Positions 7,687 through 16,980 of a stretch of 64,000 nt of DNA are shown here, in pieces. The position numbers and the translations under genes were made by a program. The first letter of the stretch is position 1. The number at the start of each line of letters is the position of its first letter. The notes below the pieces were generated by a model. That model ran no database searches. It was given only the letters and a program-made list of their open reading frames with translations, and was not told where the DNA came from. Source of the stretch: a candidate division KSB1 bacterium (GTDB lineage Bacteria; Zhuqueibacterota; Zhuqueibacteria; Thermofontimicrobiales; Thermofontimicrobiaceae); contig JAPDPQ010000012.1 in NCBI GenBank assembly GCA_034506395.1, forward strand, positions 62,001-126,000. The letters run 5' to 3'.

Positions 7687-9081
7687 ATGACTGATACTGT
7701 GCTTGCTAAGCCGCACCATTCTCCTGAATTTCGTCTGCGCCGTTTTCTAAATTGGTTTCCTATGGGTTTGACCTACGCCTTTCTTTACATGGCTCGCTAC
7801 AATTTGACGGTCTCCAAAAATGCATTGGGCGACTTAATGTCCAAAAGCGATTTCGGATTGATCTTTGGCATTGGCACCTTTACCTACGCGTTTGCGTTTT
7901 TGTTGAATGGTCCCTTAACCGACCGGATTGGGGGAAAAAAAGCGATCTTAATTTCCGCGTTTGGCGCCGCTACCATGAATCTCTTCATGGGGCTAACTCT
8001 CTATTTGCTGCTTGCCCAGCAGGTAAAGCTGAATCTGCTGATCGTTTTTTCCATCTGTTATATGCTAAATATGTACTTTCAGAGCTTTGGGGCTGTGGCG
8101 ATTGTCAAGGTCAACGCTTCGTGGTTTCATGTGCGAGAGCGGGGGGTGTTCGGCGGAATTTTCGGGGTGCTGATCTCATTGGGGCTTTATTTCGCGTTCG
8201 ACTGGAGCGAAGCGGTCGTTCGTGCGACCATGGTCAATGTGCCTGCCAAATTGAACTTTCTCGAAGCAGGATTGCGCCGCCTCATTGGTGCGACCAACGC
8301 CACTGTGGATCAAACATGGTGGATTTTCTTTGTTCCTGCCATCATCCTCTATTTATTCTTTATCCTGGAGAGCTTCATTTTGAAAGATCGTCCCGGCCAA
8401 GCTGGGTTTGCAGATTTTGATACTCATGATGCCTCATCAGGCGAAGAAGACAAAAAGTTCCAGTTGAAAGAGATCTTAACACGCATTCTCACCAATCGCG
8501 TGATCATTATTGTCGCGATCATCGAAATGTGCACTGGGGTCCTGCGACAGGGCATTATGCATTGGTACCACATTTTCGCCAAGGAGGAGCTCGGATTAGG
8601 GCCTACCGATTTCATGCAAGCTCATTGGGGGTTGATGCTCATGATTGCTGGAGCCAGCGGAGGGATGCTGGCCGGTTTCTTATCGGATAAGATTTTCGGT
8701 TCTCGTCGGGGGCCAGTGGCTGCGCTCCTTTATGGCGCCATGATCCTTTCTACCATTATCATGGCGTTCGTGCTCTATCAACCGCTTTATCTCGCAATCC
8801 TGGTGACTGTTATCTCATTTAGCGTCATCGGCACCCATGGCATGTTATCTGGGACTGCCACCATGGACTTTGGCGGCCGGCGGGCTGCGGCCACGGCGGT
8901 CGGATTGATCGATGGCGCGGTTTATTTGGGGACAGCCATTCAATCGGTCTCGTTGGGATTTCTGACTGAAAGAAACTGGCATTATTGGCCTTTGTTTCTG
9001 ATCCCATTTTCGATTTTTGGATTTCTTTTGGCCTTAAGCATCTGGCACGCGTTTCCAAAAGGTCGAAAAGCTGGCCATTAA
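7687..9081 (+). CDS. MFS transporter, organophosphate:phosphate antiporter (OPA) type
   Basis: A polytopic membrane protein of about 464 residues. The start region 'FPMGLTYAFLYMARYNLTVSKNALG' and the loop 'LTDRIGGKKAILIS' are characteristic of the GlpT/UhpT (OPA) branch of the major facilitator superfamily, as is 'ERGVFGGIFGVLISLG'. OPA carriers typically exchange sugar phosphates or glycerol-3-phosphate for phosphate across the inner membrane. ATG at 7687 is preceded by GAGGGAG 7 bases upstream; an adjacent TTG is not needed. It is followed after 46 bases by the DUF4062 gene. Substrate is unknown; the acetyl-xylan esterase, phosphorylase and mannosidase elsewhere in the window only suggest general carbohydrate use. 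Confidence 0.85.
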   Translation: MTDTVLAKPHHSPEFRLRRFLNWFPMGLTYAFLYMARYNLTVSKNALGDLMSKSDFGLIFGIGTFTYAFAFLLNGPLTDRIGGKKAILISAFGAATMNLFMGLTLYLLLAQQVKLNLLIVFSICYMLNMYFQSFGAVAIVKVNASWFHVRERGVFGGIFGVLISLGLYFAFDWSEAVVRATMVNVPAKLNFLEAGLRRLIGATNATVDQTWWIFFVPAIILYLFFILESFILKDRPGQAGFADFDTHDASSGEEDKKFQLKEILTRILTNRVIIIVAIIEMCTGVLRQGIMHWYHIFAKEELGLGPTDFMQAHWGLMLMIAGASGGMLAGFLSDKIFGSRRGPVAALLYGAMILSTIIMAFVLYQPLYLAILVTVISFSVIGTHGMLSGTATMDFGGRRAAATAVGLIDGAVYLGTAIQSVSLGFLTERNWHYWPLFLIPFSIFGFLLALSIWHAFPKGRKAGH

Positions 9082-9127
9082 AGGTCATTTAGAGCAAAAA
9101 TTTTCAAACTTATTTCGCGGAGGGAGT

Positions 9128-10942
9128 ATGAAAGTTTTTGTGAGTTCTACTTATGAGGATCTGAAGGAATATCGCGAGGCGGTGCGCGATGCCATCATCT
9201 CTCGAGGCTATCAGCCAATTATGATGGAGTACTTTACACCCGAAGGAACAGAACCGCCAAAACCGGAATGTCTTAAACGGCTCAGAGAAGCTGATATCGT
9301 CGTAGCAATCTATGCTTTTCGTTATGGACATATCTTCGAAGGCGATGATAAATCCATTACTGAATTGGAGTACGAGCTGGCAGTTAAAAAGAAAAAGAAG
9401 ATCTTCTTTTTCATGCCGCATAAAGATCTGGCCAGACGATGGCCCAAGGCATTTCGAGAAGAGAACGAGAAGCTTCGGGAGTTTCGAGGAAAGATTCAGC
9501 GTGACCATTATGTCCAGTTTTTTCGAAGCAAAGATGATTTAAAATTTTTGGTCTTGAAGACCCTGCCCCACGATCTGGAAATAGACTTAGAAAAGGCCTT
9601 AAATGATGCCCGCGATGAAACGAAAAATGTTCCTCCTCAAAAACAAATGGAGATCATTGACCAACTGATCGCGGCCAACGAGGAAGGACGTCTCAGCGAT
9701 GAAGCTTTGGCAGTCAGCTCTCGGCTCATTACCAGCAATTTCAAGACGTTTGATTCCTCTCTCAAGCTATCGCTTGTTCATGCGACGAATGAGTTGCTCA
9801 CTGGCAGTTTGACAGTTGGCGATTACGAGAAAATAGCCAATCGTTATACGCGCTGGAAACAATTGAAGCGGAAGCTGAGGCGGGTTGCGGGGCCAGCTTT
9901 ATTGTTTCTGTTGATTGGTTTCTTTATTGGATTTCTATCCTACCGCTATAACTGGTTCAATGCCCGAGTCAAATATCTGGCAGCTAAAAATACCAACCCG
10001 ATGGATGTGGTAGAATGGCTGGCAGAAGAAAAGGTGGGTGAAAATATCAATTTCGATGATGTCGCCAGCCCCGGCACTTTGAAGGCGATCATCGGTCTCA
10101 GCTTCGCATACGAATTGGATCCTAAAAACCAGGAACTCCGATCCAATCTGGAGCGATTGCTCCGGGATGTGCGGCGCGACATGCGCCAGAGGTTCACTCC
10201 GCCAGAACGACTGCAAAACGATTTGCTTGTTTTAAACAAAATATATGAATATGTACCCTATGCTGGAATTCGAAACGTTGCTGATTCGCTGAAGCCACGA
10301 GTTGATCTGATTCATCTGGACCAGCAATGGGCCAACCCCGAGGTCAGTGATAAAACTTTGCTGAGCGGTTACCAGGCGGTGCTTCGAAACTATCGGAACC
10401 AGATCGATGCCGCTGGAGTGCAGCGGAAAATTGACGAGCTGTCCCAATCTGTCGCTCGATTTGAACAGATTAAAGCCATGCAAGCTTCGGATACCGTGAC
10501 AATTACCGAACAATCGAAGCTTTGGCAGGATTATATCGCCGGCCATCGGAACAGCCCAGAGCGGGCTTTCGGGCAAAGCGAGATCGATCGGATCAAAGGG
10601 CTCATGGATGAATATGCCAGCATTTCAGTGGAGGATGCCTTTGTCGTGTGTCGCAGTGTAGTGGATCTGAATCCTATCGGGAAAGCAGATCATTTTCCCG
10701 TCGGCAATGTCTGCGCATGGGCCAAGGTCCGAGCTCCTCGGGCAGAGGTTGTGGTGTTTAAATGGTTCGCCAACAATTCGCTCTACCATACATTTAATGT
10801 GAAAGTTGATCGCAACCTCGAGGCCGGCTATCGCGTTCATTCGGCGAAGAACTATGGCTCAGAATATCGGGGAAGAAACGAAGTGCGGCTCTACAATAGT
10901 CAAAATCAGCTCATAGGACGGAGGGTATTTTATGTCGGATAA
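9128..10942 (+). CDS. Membrane protein: DUF4062 - helical linker - TM - DUF2914-like domain
   Basis: A 604-residue protein. Residues 1 to about 95 form a DUF4062 domain ('MKVFVSSTYEDLKEYR', 'ADIVVAIYAFRYG', 'SITELEYELA'), a TIR-like fold known from STAND NTPases and conflict systems. Residues about 170-250 are helical and end in a basic stretch KQLKRKLRR. One transmembrane helix follows (253-272). The part beyond is mostly helical and ends (about 505-604) in a beta domain resembling DUF2914 ('VVDLNPIGKADHFPVG', 'VFKWFANN', 'RNEVRLYNSQNQLIGRRVF'). By the positive-inside rule DUF4062 is cytoplasmic and the C-terminus extracytoplasmic. A strong GGAGGGAGT precedes the ATG. It overlaps the next gene by 11 bases. 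Function unknown. Confidence 0.8.
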   Translation: MKVFVSSTYEDLKEYREAVRDAIISRGYQPIMMEYFTPEGTEPPKPECLKRLREADIVVAIYAFRYGHIFEGDDKSITELEYELAVKKKKKIFFFMPHKDLARRWPKAFREENEKLREFRGKIQRDHYVQFFRSKDDLKFLVLKTLPHDLEIDLEKALNDARDETKNVPPQKQMEIIDQLIAANEEGRLSDEALAVSSRLITSNFKTFDSSLKLSLVHATNELLTGSLTVGDYEKIANRYTRWKQLKRKLRRVAGPALLFLLIGFFIGFLSYRYNWFNARVKYLAAKNTNPMDVVEWLAEEKVGENINFDDVASPGTLKAIIGLSFAYELDPKNQELRSNLERLLRDVRRDMRQRFTPPERLQNDLLVLNKIYEYVPYAGIRNVADSLKPRVDLIHLDQQWANPEVSDKTLLSGYQAVLRNYRNQIDAAGVQRKIDELSQSVARFEQIKAMQASDTVTITEQSKLWQDYIAGHRNSPERAFGQSEIDRIKGLMDEYASISVEDAFVVCRSVVDLNPIGKADHFPVGNVCAWAKVRAPRAEVVVFKWFANNSLYHTFNVKVDRNLEAGYRVHSAKNYGSEYRGRNEVRLYNSQNQLIGRRVFYVG

Positions 10943-11669
10943 AATCAAGAAAACGACTTTTGATGTGATCATCTTGACCGCCAGACCAGCAGCAGGTAAA
11001 TCGGAAGTGATCGATTATTTAAAAAAGACCGATGTGGCAACCCGGAAAAGGCGCTTTCATATCGGCGAATTTGACGAGATCGACGATTTCCCGTTCGTCT
11101 GGGACACATTCGTCATCGACGATATTCTGACCAAGCATGGCCGGCCAAGGTTGTTCACGGATGAGAGGTATTATTTCAAAGACCATTTTATCTGGAATTT
11201 GTTTATCGAGAAGATCAATGTTTCTTATGCGAGAAAATTGGCCTACGATCCAAATTATCATGAGAGCCATACGGCGATCATCGAATTCGCGCGTGGCGGA
11301 GAGAATGGCATCGGTGAAGCGCTGTCGTATTTGAGCGATGATATTTTGAGTCGGGCGGGGATCTTTTATATCGATGTCTCTTATGAGGAATCTGTTCGCA
11401 AGAACCGCGCACGGAAACGACCTGGGCAAGAAGATTCGATTTTATTCCATTCGTTGCCAGATGAGAAGATGGAGTTCTATTATAAGATCAACGATTGGGA
11501 AAAGTTGACTCGGGATGATCCGGAATACATCAAAGCCAAAGGGTTTCGGGTGCCTTACGCAGTATTTAAAAATGAACCAGATTTGACTACTGCCGATGGC
11601 GAGCCATTGGGATTTGCGCTGGAGGAAACGTTCGGTCGCCTATGGAACATCTGGTCCAGAAACCGATGA
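10932..11669 (+). CDS. P-loop NTPase, kinase-like, unknown substrate
   Basis: A 245-residue soluble protein. A Walker A-like loop, ARPAAGKS (residues 17-24), lies directly after a beta strand (VIILT). The first residue is Ala instead of Gly, which is tolerated in kinase-type P-loops. A later basic region 'RKNRARKRPGQEDS' resembles the lid of adenylate-kinase-like enzymes. 'FYIDVSYEESVRKNR' just before it fits the Walker B/strand region. Its ATG (10932) lies inside the end of the DUF4062 gene, with GGAGG 7 bases upstream, so the two are co-translated. I do not recognise a named family; a small-molecule or nucleotide kinase is the most likely class. Confidence 0.7.
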   Translation: MSDKIKKTTFDVIILTARPAAGKSEVIDYLKKTDVATRKRRFHIGEFDEIDDFPFVWDTFVIDDILTKHGRPRLFTDERYYFKDHFIWNLFIEKINVSYARKLAYDPNYHESHTAIIEFARGGENGIGEALSYLSDDILSRAGIFYIDVSYEESVRKNRARKRPGQEDSILFHSLPDEKMEFYYKINDWEKLTRDDPEYIKAKGFRVPYAVFKNEPDLTTADGEPLGFALEETFGRLWNIWSRNR

Positions 11670-12154
11670 GCGATTTTCTTGTTGCTTTTCTCTAAGTGGA
11701 TAGGAAAACTTTTTGCCAGAACGGAAATTGCGCCCGTCGGTGCCAGTCGAGCTAATAGTTCGATTATAGACTCCTGTTCCATTCAAATAATTTGCGGTAT
11801 CAGTGTCATGCCTATAGAGGCAGGCATCTTTCTATCAATCCATTAAAAATGAACTCCTGCCTCTGGAGGAGTAACCAGCATTTGTTCACTTCTATTTGCA
11901 AGCCTGGATTGGCTTGGTGAAGGAGCTTGTACTGAGGATTAAGTTTTTCTCTTGATTTTAGTTTCCCCAGATTGAGCGTTGTAGTATTAATGATGAGGCG
12001 TTGCAAATTATGGAATGACAAGGCAACTCAGCTTGCAAAGAAATTAGGGTCGGAGCTTGGGCACATCGGTGATTCATCTTTAGTCTGTCAGCACAAGCTC
12101 CGTTCCTGATTTTTTCAAGTGGCCAATTGATAGAGGATTCAGCCGAATCAGCTC
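11670..12154. other. Convergent intergenic region with inverted repeats
   Basis: About 485 bases between the ends of the P-loop gene (plus) and the nucleotidase gene (minus), with no gene seen. It holds two 9-base perfect inverted repeats: AGAGGCAGG (11816-11824) with CCTGCCTCT (11856-11864), and CGGAGCTTG (12051-12059) with CAAGCTCCG (12094-12102). The second is followed by a run of six T (about 12110-12115). A further GGAGCTTG copy begins at 11922. Confidence 0.5.
12051..12116 (+). terminator. Possible rho-independent terminator with a long loop
   Basis: A 9-base perfect stem, CGGAGCTTG/CAAGCTCCG, encloses a loop of about 34 bases; a T6 run follows a few bases after the stem. The long loop and the distance of about 380 bases from the P-loop gene make this uncertain. 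Confidence 0.3.
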
Positions 12155-13687
12155 TCAATCCTTTCTCAAAATTCTTCTTTCGATCTTGGAATCGATCGTC
12201 TTCTGTTGCTCCACTGCTTTCATCACCACGTCGGTCAATGGGATCATCAAATCGGTCACTTGGCTGGGAATAAATCCAAGATATTTATCCGCATTAGAGA
12301 TGACAAAATCGACTGTGGCCCCCAGATAAATTTTATCAAGCTCGATGGACTGGTCGCCAATTTTGGCATTGAAAATCGTTACTGTGCCATCTGAATTCAA
12401 TTTCCACTCGTATGATAGGCCCGATACCTGAAGGATGCCGCTGGACCCTTCGGCCGCAGCCTGGGCATTGGTCCGCAAAATCTCTAAGACCTGTCTACCG
12501 GTCACATGAAACTTGACGATCGAATTGTTGAACGGCAAAATATTTTTAATATCCAGCTTTTTAATCGGACCAGCAGACAGATCCTGGCGAATGCCTCCAC
12601 TGTTGATCAGCGCAAAGTCGGCCTGACTGAACTGGCGCATACAATCGGTCACAAAATTGCCGATATTGCTCTCCGAAATGCTGGATCGGCGCCAGTCAGT
12701 TTCCAGTTCCCCAATGACCTTGCCATACTGCTCATCGATCATTTGCTGAAATTTTTTGACCTCTGCTTCCAGCGATGGCTCAGACTCAATCCCCTCGTTC
12801 CACAAGGGTATCACTTGATAATTGTAGCTGAACACCGTATCGGCCGCCACGACGAGGTCCAATCGGCCGAGATCCCGCCAGCGGCTTCCAGCTTGCACAA
12901 TGATTTTTCGGTTGACAATTGCAGGCTTCTGAAGCAAATGATGGCTATGCCCACCGATGATCACATCTACTTCTGGGCCGACCGTCACTGCCAGGAGTGA
13001 ATCCGCTTGCAAACCATTATGGCTCAACACCACAATCAAATCGGTCAGCGGATCTAAAATTTTTGCAAGCGAATCGACGATCGGGGCGGAGGGACGGGCG
13101 ACCAATTGATCACGTTGCGGTCGATTGAGATAATTGGGCAGATCATCGACGATCGTGCCAATAACCCCAACTGCCAGGTTGCCCTTGCTATAAATCTGAT
13201 AAGGTTCTTTCGTGAACAGTCGACCATCGGCATGATACAGATTGGCCGAAAAGACCGGAAAATTGCAGAGATCAAATAGCTTCTGAGCATTGTCTACTGA
13301 AATATCGAACTCATGGTTTCCAGGCGTCAGACCATCAAATCCGATATCATTGAAAAATTTCACTAACGCACCGCCAAAAGCGCCTTCATATTCAATATCA
13401 CAGATCGGCGATCCGGTCATGAAATCGCCAGCATTGAGCAAAAGCGTAGGATGATTTTCGTTGCGGATTGTTTTAATATAGTGGTTCAGCGCCAGCACGC
13501 CACCTAATTTGCGCTCTCGATTTCCATCTCGGTCTTTTATGGTCACTGGTAAAAAGGCGCCATGCATGTCATTCACATGGAGAATGGTAATTGCATCCGT
13601 GTGAGGAGCTGCTGGAGGATAAACCTTGCTGGTTCCACACCCCAGAAGCGTGATTAACAAGAGCAATCCGATGGTCATATTTCGCAT
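12155..13687 (-). CDS. 5'-nucleotidase / UshA-type metallophosphoesterase, lipoprotein
   Basis: A 510-residue protein. The signal peptide ends in a lipobox LLGC (C17), so it should be lipid-anchored at the periplasmic face. Metal-binding motifs of the UshA family are in order: ILHVNDMHG (D40, H42), LNAGDF, GNHEFD, VLSHNG and IIGGHSHH. The C-terminal 5'-nucleotidase substrate domain follows, with 'NSGGIRQDL', 'ILPFNNSIV' and 'GLSYEW'. Such enzymes hydrolyse extracellular nucleotides or related phosphoesters to supply nucleosides and phosphate. A GAGGA lies 7 bases before the ATG. It stands alone on the minus strand, divergent from the Dabb gene. Confidence 0.9.
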   Translation of the reverse strand: MRNMTIGLLLLITLLGCGTSKVYPPAAPHTDAITILHVNDMHGAFLPVTIKDRDGNRERKLGGVLALNHYIKTIRNENHPTLLLNAGDFMTGSPICDIEYEGAFGGALVKFFNDIGFDGLTPGNHEFDISVDNAQKLFDLCNFPVFSANLYHADGRLFTKEPYQIYSKGNLAVGVIGTIVDDLPNYLNRPQRDQLVARPSAPIVDSLAKILDPLTDLIVVLSHNGLQADSLLAVTVGPEVDVIIGGHSHHLLQKPAIVNRKIIVQAGSRWRDLGRLDLVVAADTVFSYNYQVIPLWNEGIESEPSLEAEVKKFQQMIDEQYGKVIGELETDWRRSSISESNIGNFVTDCMRQFSQADFALINSGGIRQDLSAGPIKKLDIKNILPFNNSIVKFHVTGRQVLEILRTNAQAAAEGSSGILQVSGLSYEWKLNSDGTVTIFNAKIGDQSIELDKIYLGATVDFVISNADKYLGFIPSQVTDLMIPLTDVVMKAVEQQKTIDSKIERRILRKD

Positions 13688-13989
13688 AAATAATTCCTCA
13701 AATTGAATGGTTGATTGTTCCCGAATTTTTGTGGACGAATTTAGGTATTTCCGATCCCAAAATCAAGCAAAATATTTTCAGAAATGTGGTTGACAATATG
13801 AAAAGAATTTAGTATTTTCTATCCACCTTATTTCAATGTCTCGAGTAAGGAAATTTGTTCCACAGAGGGTAGGGGATTGATATTCGGAATGGATCAGTAA
13901 CTAGTTCGGGATCGTTGGCAATTTGATCATGAAATGTTCGTTTTTTCATTCGAAGAATTTTCAACGAAATCGAGTCACGGAGTCTCACG
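13688..13989. other. Divergent intergenic region
   Basis: About 300 bases between the nucleotidase and Dabb genes, read outward in both directions. A good plus-strand promoter candidate lies at 13790-13818. No further structure was recognised. Confidence 0.5.
13790..13818 (+). promoter_or_regulatory. Candidate sigma70-type promoter upstream of the Dabb gene
   Basis: Perfect TTGACA (13790-13795), a 17-base spacer, then TATTTT (13813-13818). It points toward the Dabb/esterase genes. The leader to the Dabb ATG would be about 165 bases. Confidence 0.55.
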
Positions 13990-14292
13990 ATGGTGAAGCA
14001 TATTGTGATGTGGAAGCTGCATGACTTTGCGGAGGGGCGTTCTAAAGCGGAAAACACCCATTTGATGAAACAATGGCTCGAGCAATTGAAAGACAAAATT
14101 GCTGATGTCCAATACTTGGAGGTCGGGATCAATTTCAAAGCTTCTGAAGACGCTTATGATGTAGTGCTCTATACCGAGTTTAAAGATCGCCAGGCGCTCG
14201 AAAATTATCAAGCCCATCCAGAACATATTCAATTCAAAAATAAAATTCAAAACCTTCGTCGTGATAAAATAGTTGTCGATTATGAAATTTGA
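13990..14292 (+). CDS. Dabb (stress-responsive A/B barrel) family protein
   Basis: A 100-residue single-domain protein. The start 'MVKHIVMWKL', the middle 'LEVGINFKASEDAYDVVLYTEF' and the end 'ALENYQAHPEHIQF' follow the Dabb ferredoxin-like fold closely. Members usually form dimers; some are enzymes such as cyclases, but most are uncharacterised. The gene lies 63 bases upstream of the acetyl-xylan esterase start and probably shares its promoter at 13790-13818. No function beyond the fold can be stated. Confidence 0.85.
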   Translation: MVKHIVMWKLHDFAEGRSKAENTHLMKQWLEQLKDKIADVQYLEVGINFKASEDAYDVVLYTEFKDRQALENYQAHPEHIQFKNKIQNLRRDKIVVDYEI

Positions 14293-14355
14293 CACGCGAT
14301 ATTGGTGTTCGAGAATGCTGATCTGAATAATTCAATTTTATACGCGGAGCTGCTT

Positions 14356-15318
14356 ATGCCCCTGATGTTCGACATGCCGCTGGAACAGCTTTATAGTTAT
14401 GAGGGAAAGAACCCACGCCCGGCTGATTTTGATCGGTTCTGGGATGATGGGGTGAATGAGGTGAAGTCGATCGATCCCAAAGTAGAATTAGTCGCCTCGG
14501 ATTTTCAGACTGAATTTGCAGAATGTCTGGATCTGTATTTCACCAGTACAGAGGGAGCTCGAATTCATGCTAAGTTGATTCGTCCCCGTAAGGCCAAGAT
14601 GCCCCATCCTGTGGTGTTGATGTTCCATGGCTACGCGGGGAACGCTGGTGATTGGTTCGATAAGCTGGGCTATGTGGCGCAGGGATTTACGGTCGCAGCG
14701 ATGGATTGTCGGGGGCAGGGAGGGCAGTCTGAGGATCGCGGGGCGGTAAAGGGCAATACGCTCAAAGGGCATATTATCCGAGGGCTGGATGATGAACCAA
14801 AGAAGATGCTGTACCGGCAGATATTTCTCGATACCGTCCAGTTGGCACGGGTCGTCATGAACATGCCTGATGTCGATCCAGACCGGATCGGCGTTATGGG
14901 TGCCAGTCAGGGCGGTGCATTGGCTTTAGCTTGTGCTGCTTTGGAACCCATGATCAAATGCGCTGCTCCAGTATTTCCGTTCCTGTGCGATTACCAACGC
15001 ACATGGGAGATCGATCTGGCCGAGCATGCTTACGAGGAGCTGCGGGACTATTTTCGCCGGTTCGATCCGCTGCACGCTCGCGAACGGGAGATCTTCACCC
15101 GTTTGGGCTACATCGATGTTCAGCACCTCTGCCCTCGAATCCATGCCGAAGTATTCTGGGGCATCGGTTTGATGGATACCATCTGCCCGCCATCGACTCA
15201 ATTTGCCGCCTATAACAAGATTACTTCTAAAAAATCATTGGCCATTTATCCCGATTACGGTCATGAAAACCTCCCTGGCCATCAAGATCGCGTGTTCCAG
15301 TTCATGGCCAAATTGTAA
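14356..15318 (+). CDS. Acetyl-xylan esterase / cephalosporin-C deacetylase (CE7 family)
   Basis: A 320-residue alpha/beta hydrolase that removes acetyl groups from xylo-oligosaccharides and other acetylated sugars. The family start 'MPLMFDMPLEQLYSYEGKNP' is intact. The triad is visible: S184 in GASQGG, D274 in GLMDTICPP, H303 in YGHENLPG; 'DCRGQGGQSED' is the CE7 signature. I chose ATG at 14356 because it has GGAG 6 bases upstream and gives the normal family length. The TTG at 14302 would add a non-conserved leader. No signal peptide, so it acts in the cytoplasm on imported oligomers, as is usual for CE7. Confidence 0.93.
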   Translation: MPLMFDMPLEQLYSYEGKNPRPADFDRFWDDGVNEVKSIDPKVELVASDFQTEFAECLDLYFTSTEGARIHAKLIRPRKAKMPHPVVLMFHGYAGNAGDWFDKLGYVAQGFTVAAMDCRGQGGQSEDRGAVKGNTLKGHIIRGLDDEPKKMLYRQIFLDTVQLARVVMNMPDVDPDRIGVMGASQGGALALACAALEPMIKCAAPVFPFLCDYQRTWEIDLAEHAYEELRDYFRRFDPLHAREREIFTRLGYIDVQHLCPRIHAEVFWGIGLMDTICPPSTQFAAYNKITSKKSLAIYPDYGHENLPGHQDRVFQFMAKL

Positions 15319-15363
15319 TCCAAGGTATTCTTAACTTTTGGACCTAAATCGCAGAGAACGAAC

Positions 15364-16827
15364 ATGGATCATTGGGACTGGTCAATCGCGAACCACGATT
15401 ACCTTCAAAGGACAATCCAAAGATGTCGACAACAGAACATCATTTTGCCGACCTTTGAGCAACTTAGGCATCCGAACCAAATTCCAGAGACCATCCAGCA
15501 GCAACTCGAAGCCATTGACCTTCATGCTCTGCATCCGCTGAACCTGTTTCGCATCCATTGGTGCAATGATCCAGTCACTGGACGAATTGGAGGATACAAT
15601 TATTTTGAAATCCCTCAGGCGATTACTGGCGTACCACCGAGAATTATCGGGCTGGTGGGGAAGCATTTTCCCACTGGGGCGCATAAAGTCGGGGCAACCT
15701 TCGGCTGTTTGGTGCCCTATCTTGTCACTGGCCGCTTTAATCCTGATTATCACAAAGCGGTATGGCCATCGACTGGCAATTATTGCCGCGGCGGCGTTTT
15801 TAATTCCCGATTGCTTTCCGTCCATGCAGTAGCCATTTTGCCAGAGCAAATGAGCCAAGAACGGTTCGATTGGTTGAGAGATTTGGGGGCAGAGATTTAT
15901 GCTACGCCCGGATGCGAGAGCAACGTGAAGGAGATCTACGACAGATGCCATGAGCTGGCAGCGAAAAGCGATGCATATTTCATCTTCAATCAGTTTGATC
16001 AATTTGGCAATGCGATCTGGCATTATGAGATCACGGGGTATGCGATCGAACAAGTATTTGATCAGATAAAATCTCCAAACCAACGGCTGGCTGGATTTGT
16101 GAGCGCGACCGGATCGGCTGGAACAATTGCTGCAGGGGATTATTTGCGCCGCAAATTCTCTTCGATCAAAATATTGGCGGCGGAAGCGCTCCAATGTCCT
16201 ACTTTGTTGATGAACGGCTTCGGCGCCCATCGGATCGAGGGGATCGGGGACAAACATGTGCCCTGGATCCATAACATCAAAAATCTCGATCTGGTTTGTG
16301 CGATTGATGATGACCATCCACTTCGGGTGCTGCGGCTATTCAATGAACCAGCCGGACAGCAATGGCTGACCCACTTAGGCGTGGATCAACAAACGATTCA
16401 AAACCTGCCCTTATTGGGGATTTCCTCAATCGCCAATTTGCTCAGCAGCATCAAATTGGCCAAATATTATGAATTCAATGCCAATGACGTGATCTTTACG
16501 GTGTTCACCGACTCGGTGGACATGTATCGCTCCCGCTTGCAGGAGCTAACTGCTGCTCGTGGCAGCTACACCATGCAGCAAGCGGAAATAGATTGGAATT
16601 GCGTGATCAAAGGACAGGGAATCGATTTTATCAAAGAGCTGACGTATTATGAAAAAAAGACCATTCACCATCTCAAATATTTCACCTGGGTGGAACAGCA
16701 GGGCAAAGATGTGGAGGAGCTAAATGCCCAGTGGTACGATGAGGATTACTGGGAGAAACGATTTTCCACTGTCCCGCTCTGGGATCAATTGATCGAAAAC
16801 TTCAATGCGAAAGTGCGGTCATGCTAG
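15364..16827 (+). CDS. PLP-dependent enzyme, tryptophan synthase beta/cysteine synthase fold (fold type II)
   Basis: A 487-residue fold type II PLP enzyme. K108 in PTGAHKVGAT is the Schiff-base lysine. STGNYCRGG (N139) is the substrate/cofactor loop and TGSAGTIAAGDY (250-260) the phosphate cup. The long, conserved 'EALQCPTLLMNGFGAHRIEG' and 'FTDSVDMYRSRLQEL' place it in a family of PLP-dependent lyase-like proteins of about 450-490 residues whose reaction is not established, as far as I know. It is distinct from YgeX diaminopropionate ammonia-lyase, which is shorter. It opens a same-strand run with two amidohydrolases, so a role in breaking down a nitrogen compound is likely (inference). Confidence 0.8.
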   Translation: MDHWDWSIANHDYLQRTIQRCRQQNIILPTFEQLRHPNQIPETIQQQLEAIDLHALHPLNLFRIHWCNDPVTGRIGGYNYFEIPQAITGVPPRIIGLVGKHFPTGAHKVGATFGCLVPYLVTGRFNPDYHKAVWPSTGNYCRGGVFNSRLLSVHAVAILPEQMSQERFDWLRDLGAEIYATPGCESNVKEIYDRCHELAAKSDAYFIFNQFDQFGNAIWHYEITGYAIEQVFDQIKSPNQRLAGFVSATGSAGTIAAGDYLRRKFSSIKILAAEALQCPTLLMNGFGAHRIEGIGDKHVPWIHNIKNLDLVCAIDDDHPLRVLRLFNEPAGQQWLTHLGVDQQTIQNLPLLGISSIANLLSSIKLAKYYEFNANDVIFTVFTDSVDMYRSRLQELTAARGSYTMQQAEIDWNCVIKGQGIDFIKELTYYEKKTIHHLKYFTWVEQQGKDVEELNAQWYDEDYWEKRFSTVPLWDQLIENFNAKVRSC

Positions 16828-16980
16828 GATTTTATCCCTTCCCGTTTTTCGAAGATGTGCAGAATAGCTATTTTTCTAATTTGGGAATCCGTGCTAAAAT
16901 CAGAGGATTCGATGGAGCAGATTTATCTATCTCAAGGAAATTTGAGCTGATCATTTTTTATCTTGCAGGATATTTAGCAG

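Noticed and set aside
15382-16317. Long minus-strand reading frame opposite the PLP enzyme gene
   Set aside because: It is antisense to a gene with all PLP motifs and shows no domain; it arises from codon bias.
15364-16827. YgeX diaminopropionate ammonia-lyase
   Set aside because: The length and the conserved C-terminal segments belong to another fold type II family.
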